DNA of 64,000 bases from Puniceicoccaceae bacterium (lineage in GTDB: Bacteria > Verrucomicrobiota > Verrucomicrobiia > Opitutales > JAFGAQ01): positions 496,001 through 560,000 of the forward strand of contig JANQOQ010000014.1 of the NCBI GenBank assembly GCA_028285755.1, in the 5' to 3' direction. The notes under the pieces were generated by a model. That model searched no databases. It was not told where the DNA came from and worked only from the letters and a program-made list of their open reading frames with translations. This document shows positions 1 through 8,700 of this stretch, piece by piece (the stretch's first letter is position 1; every line of letters begins with the position of its first letter). The position numbers were made by a program, and so were the translations under genes.

Positions 1-246
1 AAAGCCGGGATTGTTTTCAATGTCACGTTGTACTTTGAAGGTATGCTCCCAGAAAGTGTCGCGATATTCATTGTCCTTCAACACTGAATAGGTAATCGCG
101 AGGATGACCGGATCATCCGGCGAAGCGGCTTTCACTCCGCCGGATGATTCACTATATCGGAAGGGTGTGGAAAATTCGCATGCGCTTAAAAGAACAGCGA
201 TCGCTAAAATACTGATGATGCGGAGGAGATTTTTTATCAATTGCAT
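1..246 (-). CDS. Lipoprotein, partial (possible antibiotic-biosynthesis-monooxygenase-like fold)
   Basis: The reading frame starts with ATG at 246 and stays open to the window edge, so the C-terminus is missing. The first 82 residues show a lipoprotein signal: charged MQLIKN, a hydrophobic stretch, then a lipobox LLSAC, so the mature protein should be lipidated and anchored in the cell envelope. After a short Ser/Gly-rich linker, the segment beginning DPVILAITYSVLKDNEY and ending in RDIENNPGF resembles the first strand and helix of small ABM-type ferredoxin-like domains; this is a weak guess on a fragment. It lies 9 bp after the membrane-protein gene, so the two are likely co-transcribed from the MarR-operator promoter near 980. 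Confidence 0.6.
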   Translation of the reverse strand, partial: MQLIKNLLRIISILAIAVLLSACEFSTPFRYSESSGGVKAASPDDPVILAITYSVLKDNEYRDTFWEHTFKVQRDIENNPGF

Positions 247-255
247 GATTAGTTA

Positions 256-960
256 CTATCTACCTTGGACTTTATCTCTTTGGAGCTGAGCGAGAGACAG
301 TATGTGTGCAACCGTTGCATACGGCACCAGAAATAGCGGAATGAGACCGGTTGGGTAATCGATTACGATATTGGGATGGTCATGAGAAAATAATTGCAAG
401 GGGCTCTCGGAGCTCAGAAAACCCAGGGTAAATGCCATCGTGAAATCTGCTATACCTACCACTGCTACCGTTATTACAGCTTTTGCAGGAATCGTTTTTC
501 CGTGATACTTTATCAGCACGTAGGCAGCGACGATGCCCGCAAGCAGGTCTCCCCAGCCTGCAGGATGAGCGAAGATCGCGGGCAGTATGCCTCGCTCGTG
601 CTCGAGCACAAATAGCATGCCCAATGGACGAAAAAGTTGCAGACCGATGAGCAGGCGCTGGGATACGCCGGCCCTATTGCCGAGTAGCCAGTTTCTCAGA
701 AAATATGACACGATAATTGCCATGATTAGATAGGCGAGGGGACGTCCGGGAAAGCCATCGAATAGCAGGGCATCCGCGTTGTAGCGGATAGCCGCATAGG
801 CAAACATCGTCCACGCAAACATAAACGTGGAGATGAGGATGATCTTGGGTTTAGAGGCCTTGGCCTCGAGCTGGATCATGAGCATATGCCAGAAAGGGGC
901 TGCCCATGCGAAAAGGACAATGGCCTCGGTGATGGGAGAGAATGGATGTATTGGATGCAT
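256..960 (-). CDS. Polytopic membrane protein of unknown function, MarR-linked
   Basis: A 234-residue protein with about six or seven hydrophobic helices separated by short loops, so an inner-membrane protein. I do not recognise a named family. The most distinctive part is the middle segment with LQLFRPLGMLF followed by LEHERGILPAIF and a HPAGWGD motif; the His, Glu and Arg residues in and next to membrane segments could be functional. The gene starts at ATG 960, 18 bp from the palindrome at 978-989, and is followed after 9 bp by a lipoprotein gene. It is very likely repressed by the adjacent MarR protein. Function might be transport or stress response, but nothing in the sequence decides this. 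Confidence 0.75.
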   Translation of the reverse strand: MHPIHPFSPITEAIVLFAWAAPFWHMLMIQLEAKASKPKIILISTFMFAWTMFAYAAIRYNADALLFDGFPGRPLAYLIMAIIVSYFLRNWLLGNRAGVSQRLLIGLQLFRPLGMLFVLEHERGILPAIFAHPAGWGDLLAGIVAAYVLIKYHGKTIPAKAVITVAVVGIADFTMAFTLGFLSSESPLQLFSHDHPNIVIDYPTGLIPLFLVPYATVAHILSLAQLQRDKVQGR

Positions 961-977
961 CGGATTGTGGATTAGAT

Positions 978-989
978 GTGTATATACAC
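978..989. promoter_or_regulatory. MarR operator, site 1
   Basis: The perfect 12-bp palindrome GTGTATATACAC lies 18 bp upstream of the membrane-protein start and downstream of marR. An identical copy lies in front of marR (1485-1496). Two identical perfect palindromes flanking a MarR gene, each just ahead of a start codon, are what a MarR autoregulatory circuit looks like. The symmetry is read directly; the binding protein is inferred. Confidence 0.7.
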
Positions 990-1014
990 GTATGGTTTAA
1001 AAAAAACTTACAAC

Positions 1015-1446
1015 CTACTGTATTTCTGCGATGGCTATCAGGTGGTTTTGAAAGTCCTTCCAGTTGTTTTCGCCCATGCGATCAACAAATTGTTTTTGTA
1101 GATCGTCCCAGAGTGGAATCGCCTTTTCCAGGATTTCCTTGCCGGATTCTGTGATGCGGATTGTGCGCTCACGGCGAAATCCCTCTTCACCCAGTGTAAT
1201 CCACCCCTGCTTCACCATGCGGTCCAAAGTGCGGATGAGTGAGGTGCGCTCCATATAGGCTGCCTCTGCCAGTTCGGTAATGGAGTCCGGCTCTATCCCA
1301 TACACCATGGCAAGCAGCGAAAATTGGGTGCCCTTGAGTCCGAGGGGCTTGTAAGCCTCATCGTATTTGCGCGAAAGCGTACGCGCCGCCGCCCGCTGCC
1401 AAAAGCAGGCACATTCCCTCAGGGCAACCATATCCTGACGTTCCAT
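1015..1446 (-). CDS. MarR-family transcriptional regulator
   Basis: A 143-residue winged-helix regulator. The dimerisation helix is at the N-terminus, then the DNA-binding part with SITELAEAAYMERTSLIRTLD as helix-turn-helix and a wing around GFRRERTIRITESG. The latter matches the R-x-R-x-I-x-L-T-x-G wing pattern typical of MarR proteins. Such proteins are usually homodimeric repressors released by small phenolic or oxidising ligands. It ends 55 bp before the membrane-protein gene, with an operator copy in the gap and another upstream of its own start, so it likely controls itself and that operon. The Cys residues near the N-terminus (ECACFW) could be redox-sensitive, but this is speculative. 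Confidence 0.9.
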   Translation of the reverse strand: MERQDMVALRECACFWQRAAARTLSRKYDEAYKPLGLKGTQFSLLAMVYGIEPDSITELAEAAYMERTSLIRTLDRMVKQGWITLGEEGFRRERTIRITESGKEILEKAIPLWDDLQKQFVDRMGENNWKDFQNHLIAIAEIQ

Positions 1447-1484
1447 AACATAACTGGTAGAACAGATAGAGCTGGATCGATCAA

Positions 1485-1496
1485 GTGTATATACAC
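1485..1496. promoter_or_regulatory. MarR operator, site 2
   Basis: Second copy of the palindrome GTGTATATACAC, 38 bp upstream of the marR start codon. It is identical to the site at 978-989. It should mediate autorepression. Confidence 0.7.
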
Positions 1497-1506
1497 ATTT
1501 GATATA

Positions 1507-1540
1507 AATAAAAAGTGCGCACTTGGAGAATGCGCACTTT
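1507..1540 (-). terminator. Rho-independent terminator of the DUF4914 gene
   Basis: Read on the minus strand, a perfect 10-bp stem (AAAGTGCGCA / TGCGCACTTT) closes a 9-nt loop and is followed by TTTTATTTAT. It lies 25 bp after the stop codon of the DUF4914 gene and separates it from marR downstream. Confidence 0.85.
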
Positions 1541-1565
1541 GATTGAGGAGGCTGCTATCTATTCA

Positions 1566-3485
1566 TTAACCTTTCGCCGGTTTCAAGACGGGATGGTTAA
1601 TCAGTCGGGTGTAATCATCGATGGTGCCGTTGTTCAAGCAGCACTCAATGATTTCACGACCGAGCGGATCAAGGTCATCCACCAGAAACTGGCTTAGCTC
1701 TTTGTGGAAGAAATTGGACAGCATTTCCGCACCCTGATCATAGGCGGCTTCGCCGACTTCCGGCTGCGTATCCACTTCGAACAGGCGTGCACCGATCTGG
1801 CGGCCTTCGACTACCACGCTGTTCGGGTGCCAGCCCAGGAGCGGGCAGCGAGATGCGGTGACGCGGTCTTCGGCAAACTCAGCACCACCCCGGCGTGCCA
1901 GGTACTCACGGGTTACCCACTGCGGCATGAAGCTGGTCTCCCAGGCTCCGATGTGCTGGTTGGGTATCAGGATGTAGCGCACTGCCGGTGTGTTCACGAT
2001 CTGGCGCAGCAAAAGATTTGCCTGATCCACCATGCGACCGGTCGCAAAGGGCCAGTAAGAGCCTACACCCTCAGAGGACATACCTGCGGTTTGCACGATA
2101 CTAGGGTTCGCATGTCCACGGGGAGCGACTAAGCGCCAGAGCCATGCCAGCGATGGCGGCAAAATGTGGAACATCCCGATGATGCCGTAGCTGGGTTGCT
2201 CCCGGGTACAGGGCGGGCAACGCACGCCGAAGCTGCGGATATCGACATCGACATCACCCTCCACAACATTGTCTACTACGTGTCGTGGAATAATTACACG
2301 CGGGTTCGGACAGGGGATGCCGGGGCTATCCTCAATATGCTCCCAAATCAGTGCGGTTGTATCTGGCTGTGCTTCAATATTCAGGAAAAGCAAAGGAGCT
2401 GGCGGGTTGATGGTCTTGGATTCCAGGTGCGGGTCTGTTCCGTATTTTTCAATGTGGTTGACCCGGACAAACCAGGCGTCCTCAGCATCCCTCAGCGATA
2501 ATTTACCATCTTCCTTTTTCAAATCGATGTGGTGGCATAGTGCCATATCATCCGTAACCGGATGGAGTGAGCATGAGCTTGGTAATGTGAGGGTGCGCAC
2601 GTCTCCGGTTACCACATTACGGCCCAGGAGCATCGATCCATCAGGCTGCCGGTGTACTTGCTCAAGCATTTCACTTTTACCGCCGCCGGAAGCACCCTCG
2701 TGGGAGATCACGATGGAACTTTCATAGGGGGTAACCACCTCTACGGTTGAACAGTGCATGGTGACCCACTCCTGAACTTCACCAAGCGTAAGCAATACTC
2801 CATAGATGCCCTTCTTTGCACTGGGACCCGGATACAGGTTGTAGCTGAAAAGCTCATGCATGTTTTCAATACGATTATGCACGACCACTTGCTTCCCCTC
2901 AAAATGAGTGTGGCGGAAAGGGGGTGCTACATAGATGATTGCTTTGGGATTAAAGTTTTCACCCAGCTGATCTACAGGCAGGATGCCCTGCAGCATGGAG
3001 AGGCCCATTGCGAAGAAACCGGCGTTTGCCGGTGCTATGGCAAGGGCGTCAGTCCCCTTATCCGGAGTGCCTGCGACAAAGCCAAACACAGCGAGGTCCT
3101 GGGATTTCATCCAGGCGATGGTTTCATCGCGCAAACCATCGAATGAAGTTCCGAAGCGGTCCTCAAATGTGGTTTTATCCGTTGGGCGTTTATCCCCGAT
3201 CACCATACAGTCCGGATCGCGACGACGCATGTAAGGGTCCATATAGTTTGCTGCGATGCCGTTCTTTACGTTGCACACCTTGAGTTCGATCACGCGACCG
3301 CGGCCCGGGACTTCATAGGCGACTTCATGCCAACCGTCGGGGCCGGCATCTACCGTTGCCAGTTCTGTGAGTTCCTCGACAGATCCTGCGACGGTAACGG
3401 AGGGTGCGGCTTCCAGAATTTCGGCGGCCAAACCCTCGAGCTTGAATGGTAAGGGAGGTTTTGTATTATCAGATCTCGTTTCCAT
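1566..3485 (-). CDS. DUF4914 family protein, PEPCK/HPr-kinase-like P-loop protein
   Basis: A 639-residue soluble protein without signal peptide, matching in length and motifs the uncharacterised DUF4914 family as I remember it. A P-loop, EGASGGGKSEM, sits at residues 263-273. Its GKSE ending resembles HPr kinase and PEP carboxykinase P-loops rather than ordinary AAA proteins. The N-terminal 200 residues include KVCNVKNGIAANYMDPYMRRRDP-type conserved runs and many His residues in the middle (HTHFEGK, CHHIDL), which could bind a metal or carboxylate substrate. I infer a nucleotide-dependent kinase or carboxykinase-type enzyme; the substrate is unknown. It is transcribed divergently from a PocR-AraC regulator (86 bp between starts), which probably controls it, and ends in a clear terminator. 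Confidence 0.75.
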   Translation of the reverse strand: METRSDNTKPPLPFKLEGLAAEILEAAPSVTVAGSVEELTELATVDAGPDGWHEVAYEVPGRGRVIELKVCNVKNGIAANYMDPYMRRRDPDCMVIGDKRPTDKTTFEDRFGTSFDGLRDETIAWMKSQDLAVFGFVAGTPDKGTDALAIAPANAGFFAMGLSMLQGILPVDQLGENFNPKAIIYVAPPFRHTHFEGKQVVVHNRIENMHELFSYNLYPGPSAKKGIYGVLLTLGEVQEWVTMHCSTVEVVTPYESSIVISHEGASGGGKSEMLEQVHRQPDGSMLLGRNVVTGDVRTLTLPSSCSLHPVTDDMALCHHIDLKKEDGKLSLRDAEDAWFVRVNHIEKYGTDPHLESKTINPPAPLLFLNIEAQPDTTALIWEHIEDSPGIPCPNPRVIIPRHVVDNVVEGDVDVDIRSFGVRCPPCTREQPSYGIIGMFHILPPSLAWLWRLVAPRGHANPSIVQTAGMSSEGVGSYWPFATGRMVDQANLLLRQIVNTPAVRYILIPNQHIGAWETSFMPQWVTREYLARRGGAEFAEDRVTASRCPLLGWHPNSVVVEGRQIGARLFEVDTQPEVGEAAYDQGAEMLSNFFHKELSQFLVDDLDPLGREIIECCLNNGTIDDYTRLINHPVLKPAKG

Positions 3486-3571
3486 GAGCGACGAAGATTA
3501 GTAAAAAAATATGAAATTAACTTCGCCTATTTTTATTGACTGTGCATAAATTGACCTCAATTTAGTTTTTA

Positions 3572-4480
3572 TTGCCAAATACAATTCGAAAGACTCTGCT
3601 CGCCAAGCTGCAAACCTCTCAAACGTTTGCAGAACTTGAGGCGGATTTTGAAGCAATCGCCGGCTTTCCGCTGAGATTGGTGGGTCCGTCGTGCATGGCT
3701 GCAGAAATGTCCGTGCCCTGCAGCAACAATGAATTATGCAAACATATCCGAAATCAGCCGAAGGGATTTGCGCATTGCCAGCGGTATGTCGAGGAGTTGG
3801 TGATCAAGGCCAACTCTCAGGATTTTTCGTGTAACCGGTGTGATGCGGGGCTAACCGGGTTTTGTGTACCTGTAAAGATTAACGGGGATACGCTGGGATA
3901 TCTCATTGCCGGCGGCTACCGGACTGGCGACTTAAATGCGAGTAACCGTAATCGCATGCGTCATCTGCTGAGGCGGATGAATATTCCGGATATCAATTCT
4001 GTTCTGGCGGAGTATGAACAATCGACACTTTCAGTAAGCGATGCTAAGCATGCGGCATTGCAGCGTTGGCTCAAGTTAGCGGCAGATACTTTGATCCGTA
4101 GCCTCGAACTGAGTGAGGATATGTCTGAGCGCCCCTTGCCGACATTCATTATAAAAATTTGCTCGGTTATCCAGCGGCAATATCAAAATCCCCCTAATCT
4201 GAAAGAGGCGGCAGAAATCTGTAATTTAAGTGAAGGCTATTTTTGCCGCGCTTTTCACAAGTTTACCGGACTGCGCTTTGTCGAGTATATTCATGCGGTG
4301 CGTATTGAGCATGTATGTGACTTACTGCTACATCGGGAAATGACCATTACCGATGCGGCATTTGAAGTAGGCTTTCACTCGCTTTCGCAGTTTAATCGTG
4401 TATTCCTGCGATTGAAGGGTATTTCGCCTCGCCAGTGGCGCAGTGAACAACTTTCGAAATTGAAACTTGAGGTAGCTTAG
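3572..4480 (+). CDS. PocR-domain AraC-family transcriptional regulator
   Basis: 302 residues. The N-terminal half (about 10-170) is a PocR ligand-binding domain. It shows the cysteine-rich pattern CSNNELCKHI and later CNRCDAGLTGFCVPV, then GYLIAGGYRTGD. The C-terminal 100 residues form an AraC-type double helix-turn-helix, with LKEAAEICNLSEGYFCRAFH and ITDAAFEVGFHSLSQFNRVF. The start is TTG at 3572; the next in-frame Met lies at residue 43, inside the PocR domain, so the TTG start is preferred. PocR domains are known from propanediol utilisation, where they sense small hydrocarbon derivatives. Here the neighbour to be regulated is most simply the divergent DUF4914 gene. Confidence 0.85.
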   Translation: MPNTIRKTLLAKLQTSQTFAELEADFEAIAGFPLRLVGPSCMAAEMSVPCSNNELCKHIRNQPKGFAHCQRYVEELVIKANSQDFSCNRCDAGLTGFCVPVKINGDTLGYLIAGGYRTGDLNASNRNRMRHLLRRMNIPDINSVLAEYEQSTLSVSDAKHAALQRWLKLAADTLIRSLELSEDMSERPLPTFIIKICSVIQRQYQNPPNLKEAAEICNLSEGYFCRAFHKFTGLRFVEYIHAVRIEHVCDLLLHREMTITDAAFEVGFHSLSQFNRVFLRLKGISPRQWRSEQLSKLKLEVA

Positions 4481-4526
4481 CGTCGAATGGCTGCCCGAAG
4501 ATATTGAAATACGAACTTTTCCCCCT

Positions 4527-4940
4527 ATGACTCTGGTCGTGGGAATCCCTCACTCCCGTTGGGGTGCAACTCCCTTCGTATCGTACCCATTTTGTTATCC
4601 TATTGACGTGGTCAGGGCAATAAAAGTAGTTGAGCCCGAGGCGGAAAGTATGCTTCATCCGATTCGCAGGGTTCTCGAACGGGAAACACGTCTATATCAG
4701 GAATCAAGCCTAAAGAAGTCTCATATTGCTGAATAAGAGAGACTTACAAAAGCACGAATCACCCAGCTATTCCAGCTCGCTGAACTTCCTGAGGAGGCAA
4801 ATTACTATTTGTGCGATCTTAGAGATCCCAAATCGATCCGTGCATTCAGCTTGAGAAAATTAGCCTTAATCGCAAAGGCACCCCCACAGAAACAGATGGA
4901 TTTGTTCCGAGAATTAAAGAACTCCAACGTCTCAAAATAG
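4527..4940 (+). pseudogene. Broken ParB-type helix-turn-helix gene with one in-frame stop
   Basis: The frame starting at ATG 4527 runs 69 codons to TAA at 4734-4736, then continues in the same frame for 67 more codons to TAG at 4938-4940. The part before the stop ends LYQESSLKKSHIAE, and the part after begins ERLTKARITQLFQLAELPEE. Read through, this is a continuous helix-turn-helix (SHIAE-x-ERLTKARITQLF) followed by a ParB/KorB-like helical part with KSIRAFSLRKLALIAK and PPQKQMDLFRELK. A single CAA or GAA to TAA change would explain the stop. No start codon exists after the stop. The likeliest reading is a recently inactivated gene; readthrough is possible but unsupported. Confidence 0.5.
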
Positions 4941-5189
4941 GCTGAAATGTGTCATTTAATTCTTTTCTCATAATTTATACATACTTACTCTTACACTCGA
5001 ATAATCCGTCTAGTTCTAGCAGTAATAAGATAATCGAGTATTTGGTAAAATGTGCTACATATATTGCTAAGAATCAGAGTCATTTAAATCCGCATATAGC
5101 TCACGGATTCTATCCTCACTCTATGTAAATACTGGAATTGAGAAGGAAAATGATTTGCCTGTTGGGATAGATCCGCTATATACTAAGCT
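4941..5189. other. AT-rich spacer without recognisable gene
   Basis: About 250 bp, rich in A and T with many stops in all frames. I see no tRNA, clear hairpin or coding pattern. It should hold the promoter of the small secreted-protein gene at 5190. Together with the broken gene before it, it makes the longest stretch of non-functional-looking DNA in the first 30 kb. Confidence 0.5.
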
Positions 5190-5633
5190 GTGTTATTTCG
5201 ATTTACAGTAACCTTGTTGATAGCCAATACAGCATTTGGCCTAAGCTTGCTAGAGCGTAGTCCATTTGCGCAATTAACAGTGGTTAAAAGCGAACCGGCT
5301 TTGAAGATTGAGAAGATTAATGAACTTGCTGAAGCGTTAGAATTTTGCGGTTCTTACTCTTTTGGGGAAAACCGAAGTTTTAGTCTTTTAATGATCCAGG
5401 AAAATCAAAGAATATGGGCTAACTTACAGGATGATGTATTGGGCTTTCAGCTTGTCGATTATGACCCCGCAGAACGGATTCTGTTTATCCGGAAAGATGA
5501 CAAAATAGATAAGCTCTCGTTGCGGACCAGGTCTTTAAATACAATTACATTCAAAAGCTCTCAAAACAACAAACCGCGGATACCCAGGCTCCAGCGCAGA
5601 TCGCAACGCACTGAACCTCAGGAGACTATTTAG
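5190..5633 (+). CDS. Small exported protein of unknown function
   Basis: 147 residues starting at GTG 5190. The first 18 residues (LFRFTVTLLIANTAFGLS) form a signal peptide or membrane anchor. The middle has alternating hydrophobic strands (FSLLMIQENQRIWANL, FQLVDYDPAERILFIRK), reminiscent of small beta domains such as GspC/PilP-type periplasmic domains; this is only a resemblance. The tail is basic and Pro/Arg-rich (PRIPRLQRRSQR), probably disordered. The gene is isolated: a broken gene precedes it, and a large hairpin and a convergent gene follow. Coding character is fair (strand-like periodicity, proper signal), but no family is recognised. Confidence 0.55.
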   Translation: MLFRFTVTLLIANTAFGLSLLERSPFAQLTVVKSEPALKIEKINELAEALEFCGSYSFGENRSFSLLMIQENQRIWANLQDDVLGFQLVDYDPAERILFIRKDDKIDKLSLRTRSLNTITFKSSQNNKPRIPRLQRRSQRTEPQETI

Positions 5634-5667
5634 CAGATTTGGAGTGTTTCTGAGTGAAGAAACAATA

Positions 5668-5708
5668 CCCTGAAGCCAGCAGCATTTTGGCTGCTATAAA
5701 CTTCAGGG
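5668..5708. terminator. Strong two-part hairpin between convergent genes
   Basis: An outer 8-bp stem (CCCTGAAG 5668-5675 / CTTCAGGG 5701-5708) encloses an inner 6-bp stem (AGCAGC 5678-5683 / GCTGCT 5690-5695). It lies between the ends of two convergent genes (5633 and 5739), where a bidirectional terminator is expected. There is no T-run on either side, so it may instead act as an mRNA 3'-end stabiliser. Confidence 0.55.
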
Positions 5709-5738
5709 CACTGATGGATTAGTAATGGAAATCGTAAA

Positions 5739-8700
5739 TTATAACTCTGAGACTTTTACGTCATCAAAAGTACCGGAGGTATTGAATGTAAAGAATCCGA
5801 CTTTACCAGAGGTAAGGTCACTATCGGTTGTAGCTCCGAGAATACGGTTTTCCAGGAAAGCGCGTATCTCGCTACCAACCACTTCAACCTTCAGTAAGTA
5901 AGTAGAATTCTCGTTTAGAGTCATCCCGGGTAACTCCCAGAGCACGGTTTGCACACCACTTACTTTCTTAAGTAAGACGAATTCATTCGTAGCATCCCGA
6001 TAGATGAGGGTATAGCGGTTATTGTTATCAGTATACCGCACGTTGATACCGATCGAATTACTCGAACCCGTGAATGCTGTTGGCGTTATATACGCTTCAA
6101 TCGCGTAGTCTGACCAGCCTAAGTCATCGAGAGTCGAGAATGCGGTGCCGCTGGTTGATGATTGTTCATATTCATTGGATGTATTTACTGCCCAGGTGCC
6201 ATTGGTGGCAGTCCATTTAGGCGCGGAACCTGATTCGAAATCATCGATGTAGCGACCCAAACGAACATCGTAGTTATCAAATGTGGCGGTTGTATTAAAC
6301 GTGTATAAACCGGTTTCACCGGAGGCCAGAGTAGTATCGGTATCCGTTACTTCCAGTTCAAGATTGTGATCCACATAGAGTTTTAAATTCTGATCGATCA
6401 TTACCAATTCAAACAGGTAATTTTGATTGGTATTCATGGTGTAGGAAGTGGTTGCCAGGGTAGTTTGGGTGCCACTGACTTTCCTTTGAATAATCAATTC
6501 ATTCGTACTATCACGATAGAGTGCTGTGTAACGGTTGTTGTTATCCGTGTATCTCGCCATGAGTCCCACGGAATTTCCACTTCCTGAAAATGCTGTAGGC
6601 GTGATTTCAACACTTACATGGCTATCCACTAGATTGACATTATCGAATTCAGTGTATCCGACCCCAGTCGTTTTCGTTTGGCTATAACGCTCCGGTGAAC
6701 TGGTGATGCTCCAGGTGCCCTGAACAGCGTTCCAGTTTCCGGTTCCATTTTCGAAATGATCGATCTTAACCTGATTTTCGGGAGCGGGTAGGGCTCGATC
6801 AATGTTCTGAAATTGCGTCACATAGGTGTGATTGGCTTGATACTCATTACTTGAGGAGAGATCAGCAGTCAGGTTTGCGTAGAGCTGCTTCATATCAAAT
6901 TTGGTGCTCCCATACTGCCTCATAGCTCCATAGCTAGTCAGAACAATCCCGGCCTGATTGAACAAATCTACCGCATTCTGCAGGTAGGTTTCGGTTAATG
7001 GAGAGGATTCAACGAAGTCACCCCATTCTGTGCCGGTGACCGGATTTTCGTAGCACGCCTTTACATAGTCTGCATTGGTACTGATGGTTGTCTTGACTGC
7101 GGCAGGTAATCCCGAATTGCTCAGAAATGTCGAGTCAATGCTTTGATTCATCCATGAGTTTAAAATCATCGCTTCAGACCACTCAGTGGCGATGATTGGT
7201 TTTTGTGCCCGGCTTTGGAGATATGCGATTTTGTTAGCGGATTCCTCAATATTGGCCTGGTGCATATGCAGGTCGATATAATCGATGTTGTCATCGGTAT
7301 TACCCCATTCGATCATGGCATCCAGGAATACACCGGGAACTCCGGCTCGGTAACTATTTTCATCGGTAAATGCTTTATAGGCGTCGTCCATGCTGCCTGT
7401 AGAGATTCTGAGATGCCCCAAATTGGCACTGTTGGCAGGATCATTAATGGTATCGTGCAGACGTTGGGCTATTTTTTTCATCCATTCTACTGCCGGGATA
7501 TCACCATTGGTATCGGGAGTGCGATCGGCCGTGGTGAATTTGTAGTTGGGTTCGTTTTCCACGGCTACGATTGAGTAGCTGCTGCCCACAGCTTCTACAA
7601 ATTCTTCTATAGTATCCAATACTTTGCTTTCCGTCGGATCGGATGTGGTCGTTGGGATTATGATCTTGCCTGCTGTAGTCGCATTCGATGGATCATAACT
7701 CGATAGTGAAAGCACTGCGGGGACATCCTCTGCTCCAATACTTGTGTCGTTCGCGTATGCGGTTGAATAGTTGGTAACCCATCCACTATCGCTTCCGGCT
7801 GTGCTGAAAGTATTGCTGTAAAGAACCGTGCTGGTTCCAATTTCAGTAACGGTTACATCATCAAATGAGGCATTCGTCCGGAAAGTGGATAGGCTGATTC
7901 CGCCCTCCGAGATGGAATCATCACTGTGGCTTAGCTCTAGCGTCCCATCAAAATATGCCTCTATGGTATCGGTGGTTGCGTTAACGACCAATTTATAGTC
8001 ATAGAATTGATCAAAATTAATAGTATATCCGTCTTCAGATACCAGTACCTGAGACACGCCATTATCAAATTGTTTGATTAGGCTGAGCTTTCCTCTGGAA
8101 GGATTTATCTCCAGTTTGTAAACACTCGCAGTTGTGTGGAAAGCGCCGATAGAAACATTGGAAGAATTCGTTCCGGTATCGATATTAATGGAGACTTCGA
8201 GCTCGTAGTCGGTCCAGGTGTTGGGGCTTGCGTGGTAATAGCTGCTTGATCCTGAATGGGGGAAGGGTTGATCATAAGTTCCACCGGATACCGACCACAC
8301 ATCATTGACTACGTCACGGTTGCTGGCAGCGACCTGGTCAAAAATGCCCTGTAGATTTGCAAAGCGTCTCGTGGTTTCTGCACCAAGGGTGCTTATGAAT
8401 GACGCGGGGTTTACATTAAATAGCCCGGTTTCCAGGCGAATTACGTCGATTTCATCCACATAAAACTTCAGTGCACCTGCATCGCTGGTAATCAGGAGGT
8501 AGATATCATCCGGTACATCATTGGTGTTGTAATCGTAGATCCCGTTAATGTAGTGCCACCCACTGCCTGAATCAGCTACCGAAAGACTGATACTTCCTGA
8601 CTGGGGGTAGGTTATCCCATTAACCTCGGCTACCACCCGAATGGAGATACGTCCCCGCGTTTCGCTGGAATCCAATTTGACCCTTCCGGAAAGCATGTAG

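Noticed and set aside
4392-4658. An 88-codon minus-strand frame overlapping the PocR-AraC end
   Set aside because: It overlaps the conserved AraC domain end and the broken HTH gene, and shows no protein-like pattern.
5739-5800. A PEP-CTERM-like sorting tail on the large secreted protein, because an exosortase is present
   Set aside because: The C-terminus ends in a LamG-like strand (DDVKVSEL) without a hydrophobic helix and basic tail.
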